Origin: Halanaerobiales bacterium
GTDB taxonomy: Bacteria; Bacillota_F; Halanaerobiia; Halanaerobiales; DTU029
DNA length: 6,702 bases
Assembly (NCBI GenBank): GCA_016278415.1
Contig: JADQBV010000385.1
Coordinates: 1 to 6,702 of the forward strand
Reading direction: 5' to 3'
In this document: one piece after another, positions 1-4,952 of the stretch
Layout of the letters: every line of letters begins with the position of its first letter
Numbering within the stretch: position 1 is the stretch's first letter
Notes under the pieces: generated by a model
Databases searched by the model: none
Seen by the model: only the letters and a program-made list of their open reading frames with translations
Told to the model about the DNA's origin: nothing
Made by a program: the position numbers and the translations under genes

Positions 1-83
1 TGAAATTGTTCTACTAATTTAGAATATTCATCTTTTTGACCACTCTTAACTTTTTCTACAATCAAACTATGATCATCTACCAC
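1..83 (-). CDS. RNA polymerase sigma factor, ECF-like, N-terminal fragment (cut by window edge)
   Basis: Seen: an open frame starts at GTG (83-81) and stays open for 27 codons to the window edge. It follows a good ribosome binding site, AGGGGTGA (95-88), whose GGGG core lies 7 nt from the start. The peptide begins VVDDHSLIVEKVKSGQKDEY and continues with SKLVEQF. Known: this pattern (LIEKVKxGDKEAFxxLVExY) is the usual start of region 2 in extracytoplasmic-function sigma-70 factors, which bind core RNA polymerase and direct it to stress or envelope promoters. Inference: a sigma factor of that family. The family is judged from about 20 residues, so SigH-like or other region-2 proteins remain possible, and the -10/-35 binding regions lie outside the window. 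It appears to have its own promoter (extended -10 at 199-191) and a leader of about 100 nt. It is separated from the dnaK operon by terminators. Confidence 0.7.
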   Translation of the reverse strand, partial: MVDDHSLIVEKVKSGQKDEYSKLVEQF

Positions 84-109
84 TATCTCACCCCTGACAA
101 ATTAATAAT

Positions 110-126
110 TACGGTTCGTCTCCGTA
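110..126 (-). other. Small hairpin in the sigma factor leader
   Basis: On the minus strand TACGG (126-122) and CCGTA (114-110) form a perfect 5-bp inverted repeat around a 7-nt loop, 15 nt before the AGGGGTGA ribosome binding site. It could be a leader hairpin in the sigma factor mRNA or an operator. The stem is short and nothing in the sequence proves a function. Confidence 0.3.
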
Positions 127-190
127 TTTGATAATAATAATATCTAAATGCAAATTATTAGTAAGGATAGTTATATTTAACTACAAGATA

Positions 191-199
191 ATTATATCA
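191..199 (-). promoter_or_regulatory. Extended -10 promoter for the sigma factor gene
   Basis: The minus strand reads TGATATAAT (199-191), a perfect TATAAT with the TG of an extended -10 element one base upstream. The matching -35 is poor (TTACTA at an 18-bp spacing has about 3 of 6 consensus bases), as is common for extended -10 promoters. Transcription would start near 185-184, giving a leader of about 100 nt. This is a housekeeping (sigma-A type) promoter, not an ECF promoter. Confidence 0.5.
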
Positions 200-274
200 T
201 AATATGAGTAAATTTAGTAATTGATTATCGATTTCAAAAGCATCATTAATACTAATACCTCCATATCTTTATAG

Positions 275-349
275 TTAGGTCACCATTTAGGTGAGGGGCT
301 GATCTTTAGTCATCCTTTAGGGAGGGTGAATTTTAGATCATCCTTTAGG
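275..349. repeat. Three short direct repeats, core TCAYCMTTTAGG
   Basis: Plus-strand copies begin at TTAG 275, 306 and 333: TTAGGTCACCATTTAGG, TTAGTCATCCTTTAGG and TTAGATCATCCTTTAGG. The spacings are 31 and 27 bp, close to three helical turns. The first contains a perfect inverted repeat (TCACC-ATTTA-GGTGA) and the third a shorter one (TCC-TTTA-GGA). On the minus strand the second and third read CCTAAAGGATGA. The cluster lies about 75-150 bp upstream of the extended -10 promoter. Binding sites for a regulator of the sigma factor gene are a reasonable guess. Copies are too short and divergent, and spacers too small, for a CRISPR array. Confidence 0.55.
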
Positions 350-383
350 ACTCTTTCAAGTAGTGGGTAATTATCACAAAGTC

Positions 384-407
384 AAAAATAGTGTGGCTCT
401 TCACTAT
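384..407 (-). terminator. Weak terminator-like hairpin
   Basis: On the minus strand ATAGTG (407-402) pairs with CACTAT (393-388) around an 8-nt loop and runs into a short T-stretch (388-384). The stem is only 6 bp and AT-rich, so it would be a poor terminator; it may be a backup to the stronger one at 478-451. Confidence 0.25.
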
Positions 408-450
408 ATATAACAAATTAAAGTCATTTTTGTGACATAATTTTATATAT

Positions 451-478
451 AAAAAAAATACCGAAAATCTACGGTATT
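451..478 (-). terminator. Intrinsic terminator ending the operon/ncRNA unit
   Basis: On the minus strand AATACCG (478-472) and CGGTATT (463-457) form a 7-bp stem with an 8-nt loop, immediately followed by an unbroken T-run (about 8 T, 458-451). This is a textbook Rho-independent terminator. It lies 27 nt past the 3' end of the candidate ncRNA and separates the dnaK operon side from the sigma factor gene. Confidence 0.85.
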
Positions 479-504
479 GTCTATAAATATTACTATTTAA
501 ATTA

Positions 505-667
505 AAAAAGGCCATTTAGTATATATATACTTATAACACCTAGACTGTTGAGAACTCCAGTTTAACATCATACTGAGTGGTCCAGACCCAGCACTAGTTT
601 AAACCATCATTCCCTGGCATAAAACAATCCAGATACAAAATTGTATATATACTAAAATGACCTCTTT
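505..667 (-). ncRNA. Candidate structured small RNA, rod-shaped, 6S-like
   Basis: The minus strand folds on itself almost from end to end. Outer helix: 667-644 with 527-505, 23 pairs with one bulged U. Second helix: 636-623 with 549-536, 14 pairs. Third: 614-609 with 555-550. Next comes a tandem G-A/A-G mismatch (608-607 with 557-556). Fourth: 606-599 with 565-558. Fifth: 594-589 with 575-570. The apical stem is 588-586 with 581-579, closed by a CUGG loop. The 3' arm ends in GGCC plus six U. About 13 of roughly 60 pairs are G-U on this strand and would be A-C mismatches on the other, which argues for selection on a minus-strand RNA. A TATAAT box at 684-679 would start transcription near 672-671, just before the first paired base, giving an RNA of about 170 nt. 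An 8-nt bulge (622-615), widening to a 16/8-nt open bubble if the third helix melts, recalls the central bubble of 6S RNA, the RNA polymerase mimic. I did not match a 6S consensus. Alternatives are a MITE-like palindrome or a very long 3' terminator of the operon. Confidence 0.55.
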
Positions 668-678
668 AAGTTATATTC

Positions 679-684
679 ATTATA
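679..684 (-). promoter_or_regulatory. TATAAT -10 box before the candidate ncRNA
   Basis: The minus strand reads TATAAT at 684-679, 12 nt before the first paired base (667) of the rod-shaped fold. A start 6-7 nt downstream falls at A672 or A671. No good -35 is seen at 16-18 bp (TCTTAA, ATCTTA, TATCTT). The region is so AT-rich that a chance TATAAT is possible. Confidence 0.35.
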
Positions 685-746
685 TAATATAATTAGTACT
701 TTAAGATATAAGCTATAATGACTTATTATGTACTTTTGTGACATTA

Positions 747-1202
747 TTAGATTAATTTCTCGCGTACTATAGAATTAACTGCATTTCCATCTGCTCTACC
801 TCTAACCTTAGGCATGATAGCCCCCATTACTTTCCCCATATCTGCCATAGTTGATGCGCCAAGTTCATTAATAGTTTTGTTTACTATTTTTTCGATTTCT
901 TCAGTGCTTAATTGTTCTGGTAGATAGACTGATAAAATATCTATTTCTTTATTTAAATCAGCAACAGTATCATCTTTGCCAGCCTTTTCGTACTCAACGA
1001 TAGAATCACGCCTTTGCTTGACTTCTTTAGCAAGAACCTGAACAACTTCACTATCCTCAAGGTCTTTTCGCTTATCAATTTCAACATTCTTAATCGCTGC
1101 TCTAGCCATCCTGATTACAGATAATCTTAGTTTGTCTTTACTCTTCATGGCATTCTTCATATCATCTAATAATTTTTCATTTAGAGACGAAATTTTTTCC
1201 AC
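747..1202 (-). CDS. yqeY: YqeY family protein (GatB/YqeY domain)
   Basis: A 151-residue protein matching the YqeY family along its whole length (usually about 147-150 residues). The N-terminal helical part carries the family signature LRLSVIRMARAAIKNVEIDKR. The middle has a conserved QRRDSIVEYEKAGKDD segment, and the C-terminal helical domain, related to the tRNA-binding tail of GatB, contains LPEQLSTEEIE and ADMGKVMGAIMPKVRGRADG. Its molecular role is not settled; the GatB resemblance suggests an interaction with tRNA or aminoacyl-tRNA amidation. It is the last gene of the operon, 24 nt after hit. The start is uncertain. The GTG at 1202-1200 lies inside the only Shine-Dalgarno-like sequence, AGGGGGTG (1207-1200), so it has no usable spacing. 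The in-frame ATT at 1193-1191 sits 8 nt past the GGGGG core, exactly where homologues begin (M-SLKEKL compared with I-SSLNEKL here). The GTG start is kept as the conventional call. Confidence 0.93.
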   Translation of the reverse strand: MEKISSLNEKLLDDMKNAMKSKDKLRLSVIRMARAAIKNVEIDKRKDLEDSEVVQVLAKEVKQRRDSIVEYEKAGKDDTVADLNKEIDILSVYLPEQLSTEEIEKIVNKTINELGASTMADMGKVMGAIMPKVRGRADGNAVNSIVREKLI

Positions 1203-1226
1203 CCCCTATTATTTTTAAACAATTAT

Positions 1227-1568
1227 TCAACATATATCCCCCAATTTTTCTCCACCAAGAAGATGGAAGTGAATATGGAAAACTACCTGTCCACCATCTT
1301 CATTACAATTTGCTACGACTCTAAAACCGTCTTCAGCAATATCATATTCCTTAGCCAACTTTTTGGCTACCTGATACATATGACCTATCAATTGATCATT
1401 TTCTTCCTCTAGATCTAAGATAGTTGCTATGTGTTCTTTGGGAATAATTAAAAGATGTACTGGTGCCTTAGGATTTATATCTTTAAATGCTACAACCTGA
1501 TCGTCCTCATATAATAGTTCTGTATCCATTTCTCCATTGGCTATACCACAAAATAAACAATCACCCAT
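1227..1568 (-). CDS. HIT family nucleotide hydrolase (HinT/PKCI-like)
   Basis: A small cytoplasmic histidine-triad protein, 113 residues from ATG 1568. Seen: N-terminal CLFC zinc-ligand-type pair; the conserved block AFKDINPKAPVHLLIIPKEHI; and near the C-terminus the catalytic triad HIHFHLLGG, following GGQVVF. Family members hydrolyse nucleoside phosphoramidates such as AMP-lysine and acyl-adenylates, using the middle histidine of the triad as nucleophile. An in-frame GTG at 1577 abuts the Shine-Dalgarno AAGGAGG and cannot be used; ATG 1568 lies 9 nt downstream of it. Odd: homologues usually end in LGWPPG or similar, but this one ends LGDIC. The triad is intact, so activity is likely, though the C-terminal tail that helps shape the dimer and specificity is changed. 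It lies between mtaB and yqeY, its usual neighbourhood. Confidence 0.94.
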   Translation of the reverse strand: MGDCLFCGIANGEMDTELLYEDDQVVAFKDINPKAPVHLLIIPKEHIATILDLEEENDQLIGHMYQVAKKLAKEYDIAEDGFRVVANCNEDGGQVVFHIHFHLLGGEKLGDIC

Positions 1569-1606
1569 ATTTTTCACCCTCCTTCTTTAATTCATCCTCT
1601 ATTTCA

Positions 1607-1627
1607 CTAATATAAATTCTATATTAG
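1607..1627. repeat. Perfect AT-rich inverted repeat in the mtaB-hit spacer
   Basis: CTAATATA (1607-1614) and TATATTAG (1620-1627) are perfect 8-bp inverted copies separated by 5 nt, lying 18 nt after the mtaB stop. No T-run follows in the direction of transcription (the minus strand continues TGAAATAGAGG), so it is not an intrinsic terminator. It may be an mRNA processing or stability hairpin, or chance. Confidence 0.4.
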
Positions 1628-1644
1628 ATAAAAAATTCCTGCTT

Positions 1645-2955
1645 TTATTTAATTAATATACCAGAGACTCTCTCATAATCTATAGGTTTTACTAATTTAA
1701 CATCAAGGATTTTTCCCTTATATTTACTCTCATCATCAAGCAAAACCCGGATATAATTATCTGTAACTCCAGTAAGTAGATTAGTCTCATGATCCCGATT
1801 CTCTTCAATAATTACTTTCCTAATTTCTCCAAGGTGTTCCTGCTGATAAGCTAGCATTAACTTTTCATTTAAATGACGCATTCTACTACTATATTCCTTT
1901 TTAATATCCCCAGGAATTTGCTCTTTCATTCTAGCAGCCGGAGTACCTTCTCTGACAGAAAAGGGGAAAACATGGAGACGACTAAAAGCCATTTCCTCTA
2001 CAAAGCTGTAATGTTGCTCAAAACTATCTTTGTCTTCTCCTGGGAAGCCAACTATAATATCAGTGGTAATGGCAATACCTTTGACTTTCTCCCTAATCTT
2101 ATTGAGTACCTGACGAAACTCATCAGTAGTATAAGGTCTTTTCATCTTCTTTAGAATCTTATCACAACCACTTTGTAAGGGCAGGTGTAAATGGGGGCAT
2201 AACTTTTCTTCAGAGGCGATTATTTCTAATAATCGATCAGATATCTCTGTTACCTCTATAGAGCTTAAACGTATATGCTCCAGACCTTTTATATCAACTA
2301 AATCCTCTATTAATTCTTCCAAACTATTATCCTTATCCCAATCATAACCATATGCACCTAAATGTGTCCCTGTAAGGATTATCTCCTTAACGCCTCGTTT
2401 TACCAGTTCTTCAACCTCATCTATTACTGAAGCAGGTTTCCGGCTGCGAACAGGTCCCCTAGCATATGGAATAATACAATAACTGCAAAATTGATTACAT
2501 CCTTCTTCAATTTTAACATATGCCCGGGTAGTTTCCCTCAAAGTATCTACCCTTAGTTCTTCAAAGACACTTAATTCTTCTCTTTCTAAAATATTGATGT
2601 CAATATTTCCTTGATTAAGAACCTGATCAACATATTCAACAATATTAGAACGATTACTAGTGCCAATAAAAATATCTACTCCATCTATATTTTTAACCTC
2701 TTCAGGAGATACCTGTGTATAACAACCAACCAGGGCAACAATAGCTGCAGAATTTATCCTTTTAGCTCTTCTGGCTAACTGTCTTGATTTTCGAGCTGCC
2801 TGATTGGTAACAGTACAGGAGTTTACCACATAAACATCAGCAATATCGTCAAAATCTTTTATCTCGTAACCCTTTTTCTTAAATAAATCCATCATTGCTT
2901 CGGACTCATAATGATTTACCTTACAGCCCAAAGTATGAAATGCAACTGTAGTCAT
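1645..2955 (-). CDS. mtaB: tRNA (N6-threonylcarbamoyladenosine(37)-C2) methylthiotransferase MtaB
   Basis: A radical-SAM methylthiotransferase, 436 residues, the normal length. It adds a methylthio group to t6A37 of tRNAs reading ANN codons, making ms2t6A. Domains in order: N-terminal UPF0004 domain with the three auxiliary-cluster cysteines C11 (HTLGCKVNHYESE), C47 (VVNSC) and C78 (ALVGC); radical-SAM domain with C153-x3-C157-x2-C160 in EEGCNQFCSYCIIPYARGP, which binds the [4Fe-4S] cluster and S-adenosylmethionine, plus the GTHLGAYG, LHLPLQSG and IVGFPGE motifs; then a C-terminal TRAM-type RNA-binding domain from about residue 370. The HTLGCKVNHYESEA start and CIIPYARGPVRSR distinguish MtaB from MiaB and RimO. 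ATG 2955 follows AGGAGG at a 7-nt spacing. It stands 128 nt after rsmE, the largest gap between neighbouring genes of the operon after dnaK-dnaJ. That spacer has a TATAAT-like sequence and a short ORF, so extra regulation is possible. Confidence 0.97.
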   Translation of the reverse strand: MTTVAFHTLGCKVNHYESEAMMDLFKKKGYEIKDFDDIADVYVVNSCTVTNQAARKSRQLARRAKRINSAAIVALVGCYTQVSPEEVKNIDGVDIFIGTSNRSNIVEYVDQVLNQGNIDINILEREELSVFEELRVDTLRETTRAYVKIEEGCNQFCSYCIIPYARGPVRSRKPASVIDEVEELVKRGVKEIILTGTHLGAYGYDWDKDNSLEELIEDLVDIKGLEHIRLSSIEVTEISDRLLEIIASEEKLCPHLHLPLQSGCDKILKKMKRPYTTDEFRQVLNKIREKVKGIAITTDIIVGFPGEDKDSFEQHYSFVEEMAFSRLHVFPFSVREGTPAARMKEQIPGDIKKEYSSRMRHLNEKLMLAYQQEHLGEIRKVIIEENRDHETNLLTGVTDNYIRVLLDDESKYKGKILDVKLVKPIDYERVSGILIK

Positions 2956-2970
2956 GATTTATCCTCCTAA

Positions 2971-3012
2971 TTAAGCAAGTCCTCCTGTTTCAATTATCCC
3001 GAGCATCATCAC
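2971..3012 (-). other. Possible 13-codon leader ORF before mtaB
   Basis: Minus-strand frame GTG-ATG-ATG... encodes VMMLGIIETGGLA and stops at TAA (2973-2971). AAAAGGA precedes it at a suitable distance, and its stop lies just before the AGGAGG of mtaB. If translated it could couple ribosomes to mtaB. So short an ORF can easily occur by chance. Confidence 0.2.
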
Positions 3013-3030
3013 AATTATATCCTTTTATTA

Positions 3031-3062
3031 TCGATACCTATTCAATACTTGGTCGATACCTA
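3031..3062. repeat. Tandem 10-bp direct repeat TCGATACCTA in the rsmE-mtaB spacer
   Basis: Two exact copies of TCGATACCTA lie at 3031-3040 and 3053-3062, start-to-start 22 bp (two helical turns). On the minus strand they read TAGGTATCGA and precede a TATAAT (in GGATATAATTG, about 3020-3012), for which no good -35 is seen. Possible operator of an internal promoter for mtaB-hit-yqeY; the evidence is positional only. Confidence 0.4.
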
Positions 3063-3083
3063 GCCTGTCCTCTGGTCTAATTC

Positions 3084-3944
3084 TTAGCCTAATTCATCTG
3101 CCTGGTATAATAATGCAGTCAATGCCACAAATCCTGCTGTCTCTGTTCTTAAAATACGAGGGCCAAGGGTGATAGCATGGCCACCATTCTTTTGAACGAA
3201 TTCCACTTCATCAGTAGTAAAGCCACCCTCTGGGCCGATGATAACCAAGACATTTTCAATTCCTAATTTTTCAACATCATTGAGTAATTCATTACTCATC
3301 TGCTTATCTTTATATAAATTTTGATTATTATCTTTTCTGTTCTTTTCATTTTCTTCCTTATCTATTTCATCTTGCTTCTCGTTATACTTACTCTTCCATA
3401 ATTCTTTCAAAGCAAGTTTTTCTTCATCTTCCCAGGGAATTAAAATCATATCATAATCGTCAAAAACAGATTTTAAGTCTTTAAAATTTATTAATTCATC
3501 AATAATAGGAATTATCCCTCGGCGGGATTGTTTCGCAGCTTCTTCAGCAATTTTCTGCCATCTATCCCGTCTCTTTTGTAGCTTCTTACCAGTGAGCTTT
3601 ACAATAGTACGCTTAGTATTAATAGGGATAATTTTTTTAATACCAATCTCTGTACATTTCTGTACTATTAGATCCATATTACTCTTTTTAGGTATTGCCT
3701 GAGCTAAAGTGACACTCAAAGAAGGCTCATTTCTATTTTTTTCACTGGAAATTATTTTAGCAATAATCATCTCTTCACTTATTGCTTCTATTTCAACTAT
3801 ATAATCCAGGCCATCACCATTATTAACTATAAACTGGTCACTGACCTGCATCCTTAATGAATGAGAAATGTGGTTAAAATCACTCCCTGTGACCTTAACC
3901 ACCTCTCCCTCAATAGCATTATCATCAACAAAGAATCTATGCAT
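3084..3944 (-). CDS. rsmE: 16S rRNA (uracil(1498)-N3)-methyltransferase RsmE
   Basis: A SPOUT-class enzyme that methylates N3 of U1498 in 16S rRNA of the 30S subunit, using S-adenosylmethionine. Seen: N-terminal PUA-like RNA-binding domain (MHRFFVDD, then HISHSLRMQVSD at about 25-36); QAIPKKSNMDLIVQKCTEIG at 82-101; RDRWQKIAEEAAKQSRRGIIP at 126-146; and the trefoil-knot cofactor loops IIGPEGGFTTDE (235-246) and LGPRILRTETA (260-270). At 286 residues it is some 40 longer than usual (about 245). The extra length is a lysine-, glutamate-, aspartate- and asparagine-rich stretch at about 184-226, just before the GPEGG loop, which looks like a disordered surface insertion. ATG 3944 follows TAGGTGA, which overlaps the prmA stop; the 12-nt gap suggests translational coupling to prmA, its usual partner. 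Confidence 0.96.
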   Translation of the reverse strand: MHRFFVDDNAIEGEVVKVTGSDFNHISHSLRMQVSDQFIVNNGDGLDYIVEIEAISEEMIIAKIISSEKNRNEPSLSVTLAQAIPKKSNMDLIVQKCTEIGIKKIIPINTKRTIVKLTGKKLQKRRDRWQKIAEEAAKQSRRGIIPIIDELINFKDLKSVFDDYDMILIPWEDEEKLALKELWKSKYNEKQDEIDKEENEKNRKDNNQNLYKDKQMSNELLNDVEKLGIENVLVIIGPEGGFTTDEVEFVQKNGGHAITLGPRILRTETAGFVALTALLYQADELG

Positions 3945-3956
3945 TTACAATTTCAC

Positions 3957-4829
3957 CTACTCTTTAATAACTACCATACTTAACCAATCATTCATCCTAT
4001 CTTCATCTATTAATTTTAACCCTAATTGACCAAATTTATCAACAATTAGATCCCTTTTCTCTGGGATAATACCAGATAAAATAAGTTTTGTTTTATCATC
4101 CATTAGTGGAGGAACAGAAGGAAGTAGACGCATAATTAAATTAGGTAGCAGATTAGCCGTTATTATAGAAAACGTATCATTAATATCCTTAGTCATATCA
4201 CCTTTAATAATTTTAACATTATCTTCCACTTGATTAATAGATATATTTTCCCTGGCAGCACTAACTGCAGCAGGATCTAAATCAATACCTAATATATCAG
4301 CAACACCCATATAAGCTGCAACTATAGCCAGGATGCCTGTTCCTGTACCAATATCTAGCATAGTATTTTGCTCATTAACATTAGCTATATGCTTTTCCAG
4401 TAATCTGACGCACATCTGAGTTGTCTCATGTCCACCAACACCAAATGCCATCCCAGGATCAATCTTAATTATCTGACGATCACTTTCTCCAACCGTTTCC
4501 CAACTAGGGCAAACTATAAAGTTCTTACCTATATCTAAGGGTTTAAAATATTTATGCCAGGAAGTAGCCCAATCCTCATGACGCTTGTCATTTAGTGATA
4601 TAATCAGCTGACCAATATCTAAATTAAAATCTGATAACTTATTAATCTTCGCCTTCAATTCTTTCAATAAATTAGGGAACTCTTCATCATTATAGTAGTA
4701 AGCTGTTATGGTTACTCTATTTTCATTTGTATTTGTAATAACACCACCACTACCAAGTTCATTCATGATATTAGCTACGGCCTCAGCTGCTTCATTATTT
4801 ATCTCAACTATAACTTCCTTCCAGCTCAT
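3957..4829 (-). CDS. prmA: Ribosomal protein L11 methyltransferase PrmA
   Basis: A class I S-adenosylmethionine-dependent methyltransferase that trimethylates amino groups of ribosomal protein L11. At 290 residues it is slightly shorter than common homologues (about 300-315). Seen: N-terminal substrate-recognition domain (MSWKEVIVEINNEAAEAVA, with GSGGVI at 26-31); the family linker DWATSWHKYFKP (86-97); IDPGMAFGVGGHETTQMC (123-140), the cofactor loop; the glycine-rich motif LDIGTGTGILAI (158-169); the acidic ribose-binding motif GIDLDPAAV (181-189); and ANLLPN (225-230), the NPP-like active-site segment. The loop reads GVGGH where many homologues have GTGTH; the histidine and following TT are kept. 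ATG 4829 is preceded by GGGAG at an 8-nt spacing. A 123-nt spacer after dnaJ shows no ORF or clear terminator. Confidence 0.97.
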   Translation of the reverse strand: MSWKEVIVEINNEAAEAVANIMNELGSGGVITNTNENRVTITAYYYNDEEFPNLLKELKAKINKLSDFNLDIGQLIISLNDKRHEDWATSWHKYFKPLDIGKNFIVCPSWETVGESDRQIIKIDPGMAFGVGGHETTQMCVRLLEKHIANVNEQNTMLDIGTGTGILAIVAAYMGVADILGIDLDPAAVSAARENISINQVEDNVKIIKGDMTKDINDTFSIITANLLPNLIMRLLPSVPPLMDDKTKLILSGIIPEKRDLIVDKFGQLGLKLIDEDRMNDWLSMVVIKE

Positions 4830-4952
4830 CTACCACACTCCCAAATAAATTATCTGGCTATTTATCCTGAGAAGTTTCCCAGCTTTGAAATATTAAGACT
4901 ATGTCAGAACTAAGAATGCTCCTTCTGTTTCAAGTTTATCTAAAAAATTTTA

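Larger units (their letters stand above)
84..746. other. Gene-poor 663-bp region between yqeY and the sigma factor gene
   Basis: No convincing protein gene was found here on either strand. In minus-strand order it holds a TATAAT box (684-679), a long rod-shaped RNA fold with a U-run (667-505), an intrinsic terminator (478-451), a weaker hairpin with a short T-run (407-384), three copies of a short repeat (275-349), an extended -10 promoter (199-191) and a small hairpin (126-110) before the sigma factor start. The composition is very AT-rich. No S21 (rpsU) coding sequence was seen in it. Confidence 0.8.
428..748. repeat. Pair of direct repeats TTTTGTGACATWATT
   Basis: The plus strand has TTTTGTGACATAATT at 428-442 and TTTTGTGACATTATT at 734-748, identical but for one base. 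The second copy overlaps the yqeY stop codon. The two copies bracket the candidate ncRNA and the main terminator. They could be a chance match in AT-rich DNA, a pair of protein sites (TGTGA half-sites), or a trace of duplication. Confidence 0.4.

Noticed and set aside
84..114. ECF-type autoregulated promoter (GAACC followed by GTCA) before the sigma factor
   Set aside because: The spacing between the elements is about 14 bp, too short for the family, and the start would fall on the ribosome binding site.
210..260. Short ORF MMLLKSIINY after GGAGG on the minus strand
   Set aside because: Only ten codons, spacing of 11 nt from GGAGG, and it lies upstream of the likely promoter; no support for translation.
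275..349. CRISPR array
   Set aside because: Only three short divergent copies with gaps of about 10 bp; no 30-bp spacers, no identical repeats and no cas genes in the window.
505..667. tRNA, SRP RNA or tmRNA as the identity of the structured region
   Set aside because: There is no cloverleaf or CCA end, no conserved SRP GGAA-loop region, and no tag-peptide frame; a long rod does not fit these classes.
1873..2154. Plus-strand open frame inside mtaB
   Set aside because: It lies wholly antisense to a conserved, well-recognised gene, has no convincing ribosome binding site, and its composition follows the mtaB codons.
2971..3012. Relic of a bacterial microcompartment shell protein (LGIIETGGL resembles the start of BMC domains)
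   Set aside because: The likeness covers about nine residues and does not continue in any frame; chance is the better explanation.
4830..4952. Small gene or terminator in the dnaJ-prmA spacer
   Set aside because: An AGAAGGAG sequence is present but has no start codon at a usable distance, and no stable hairpin with a T-run was found.
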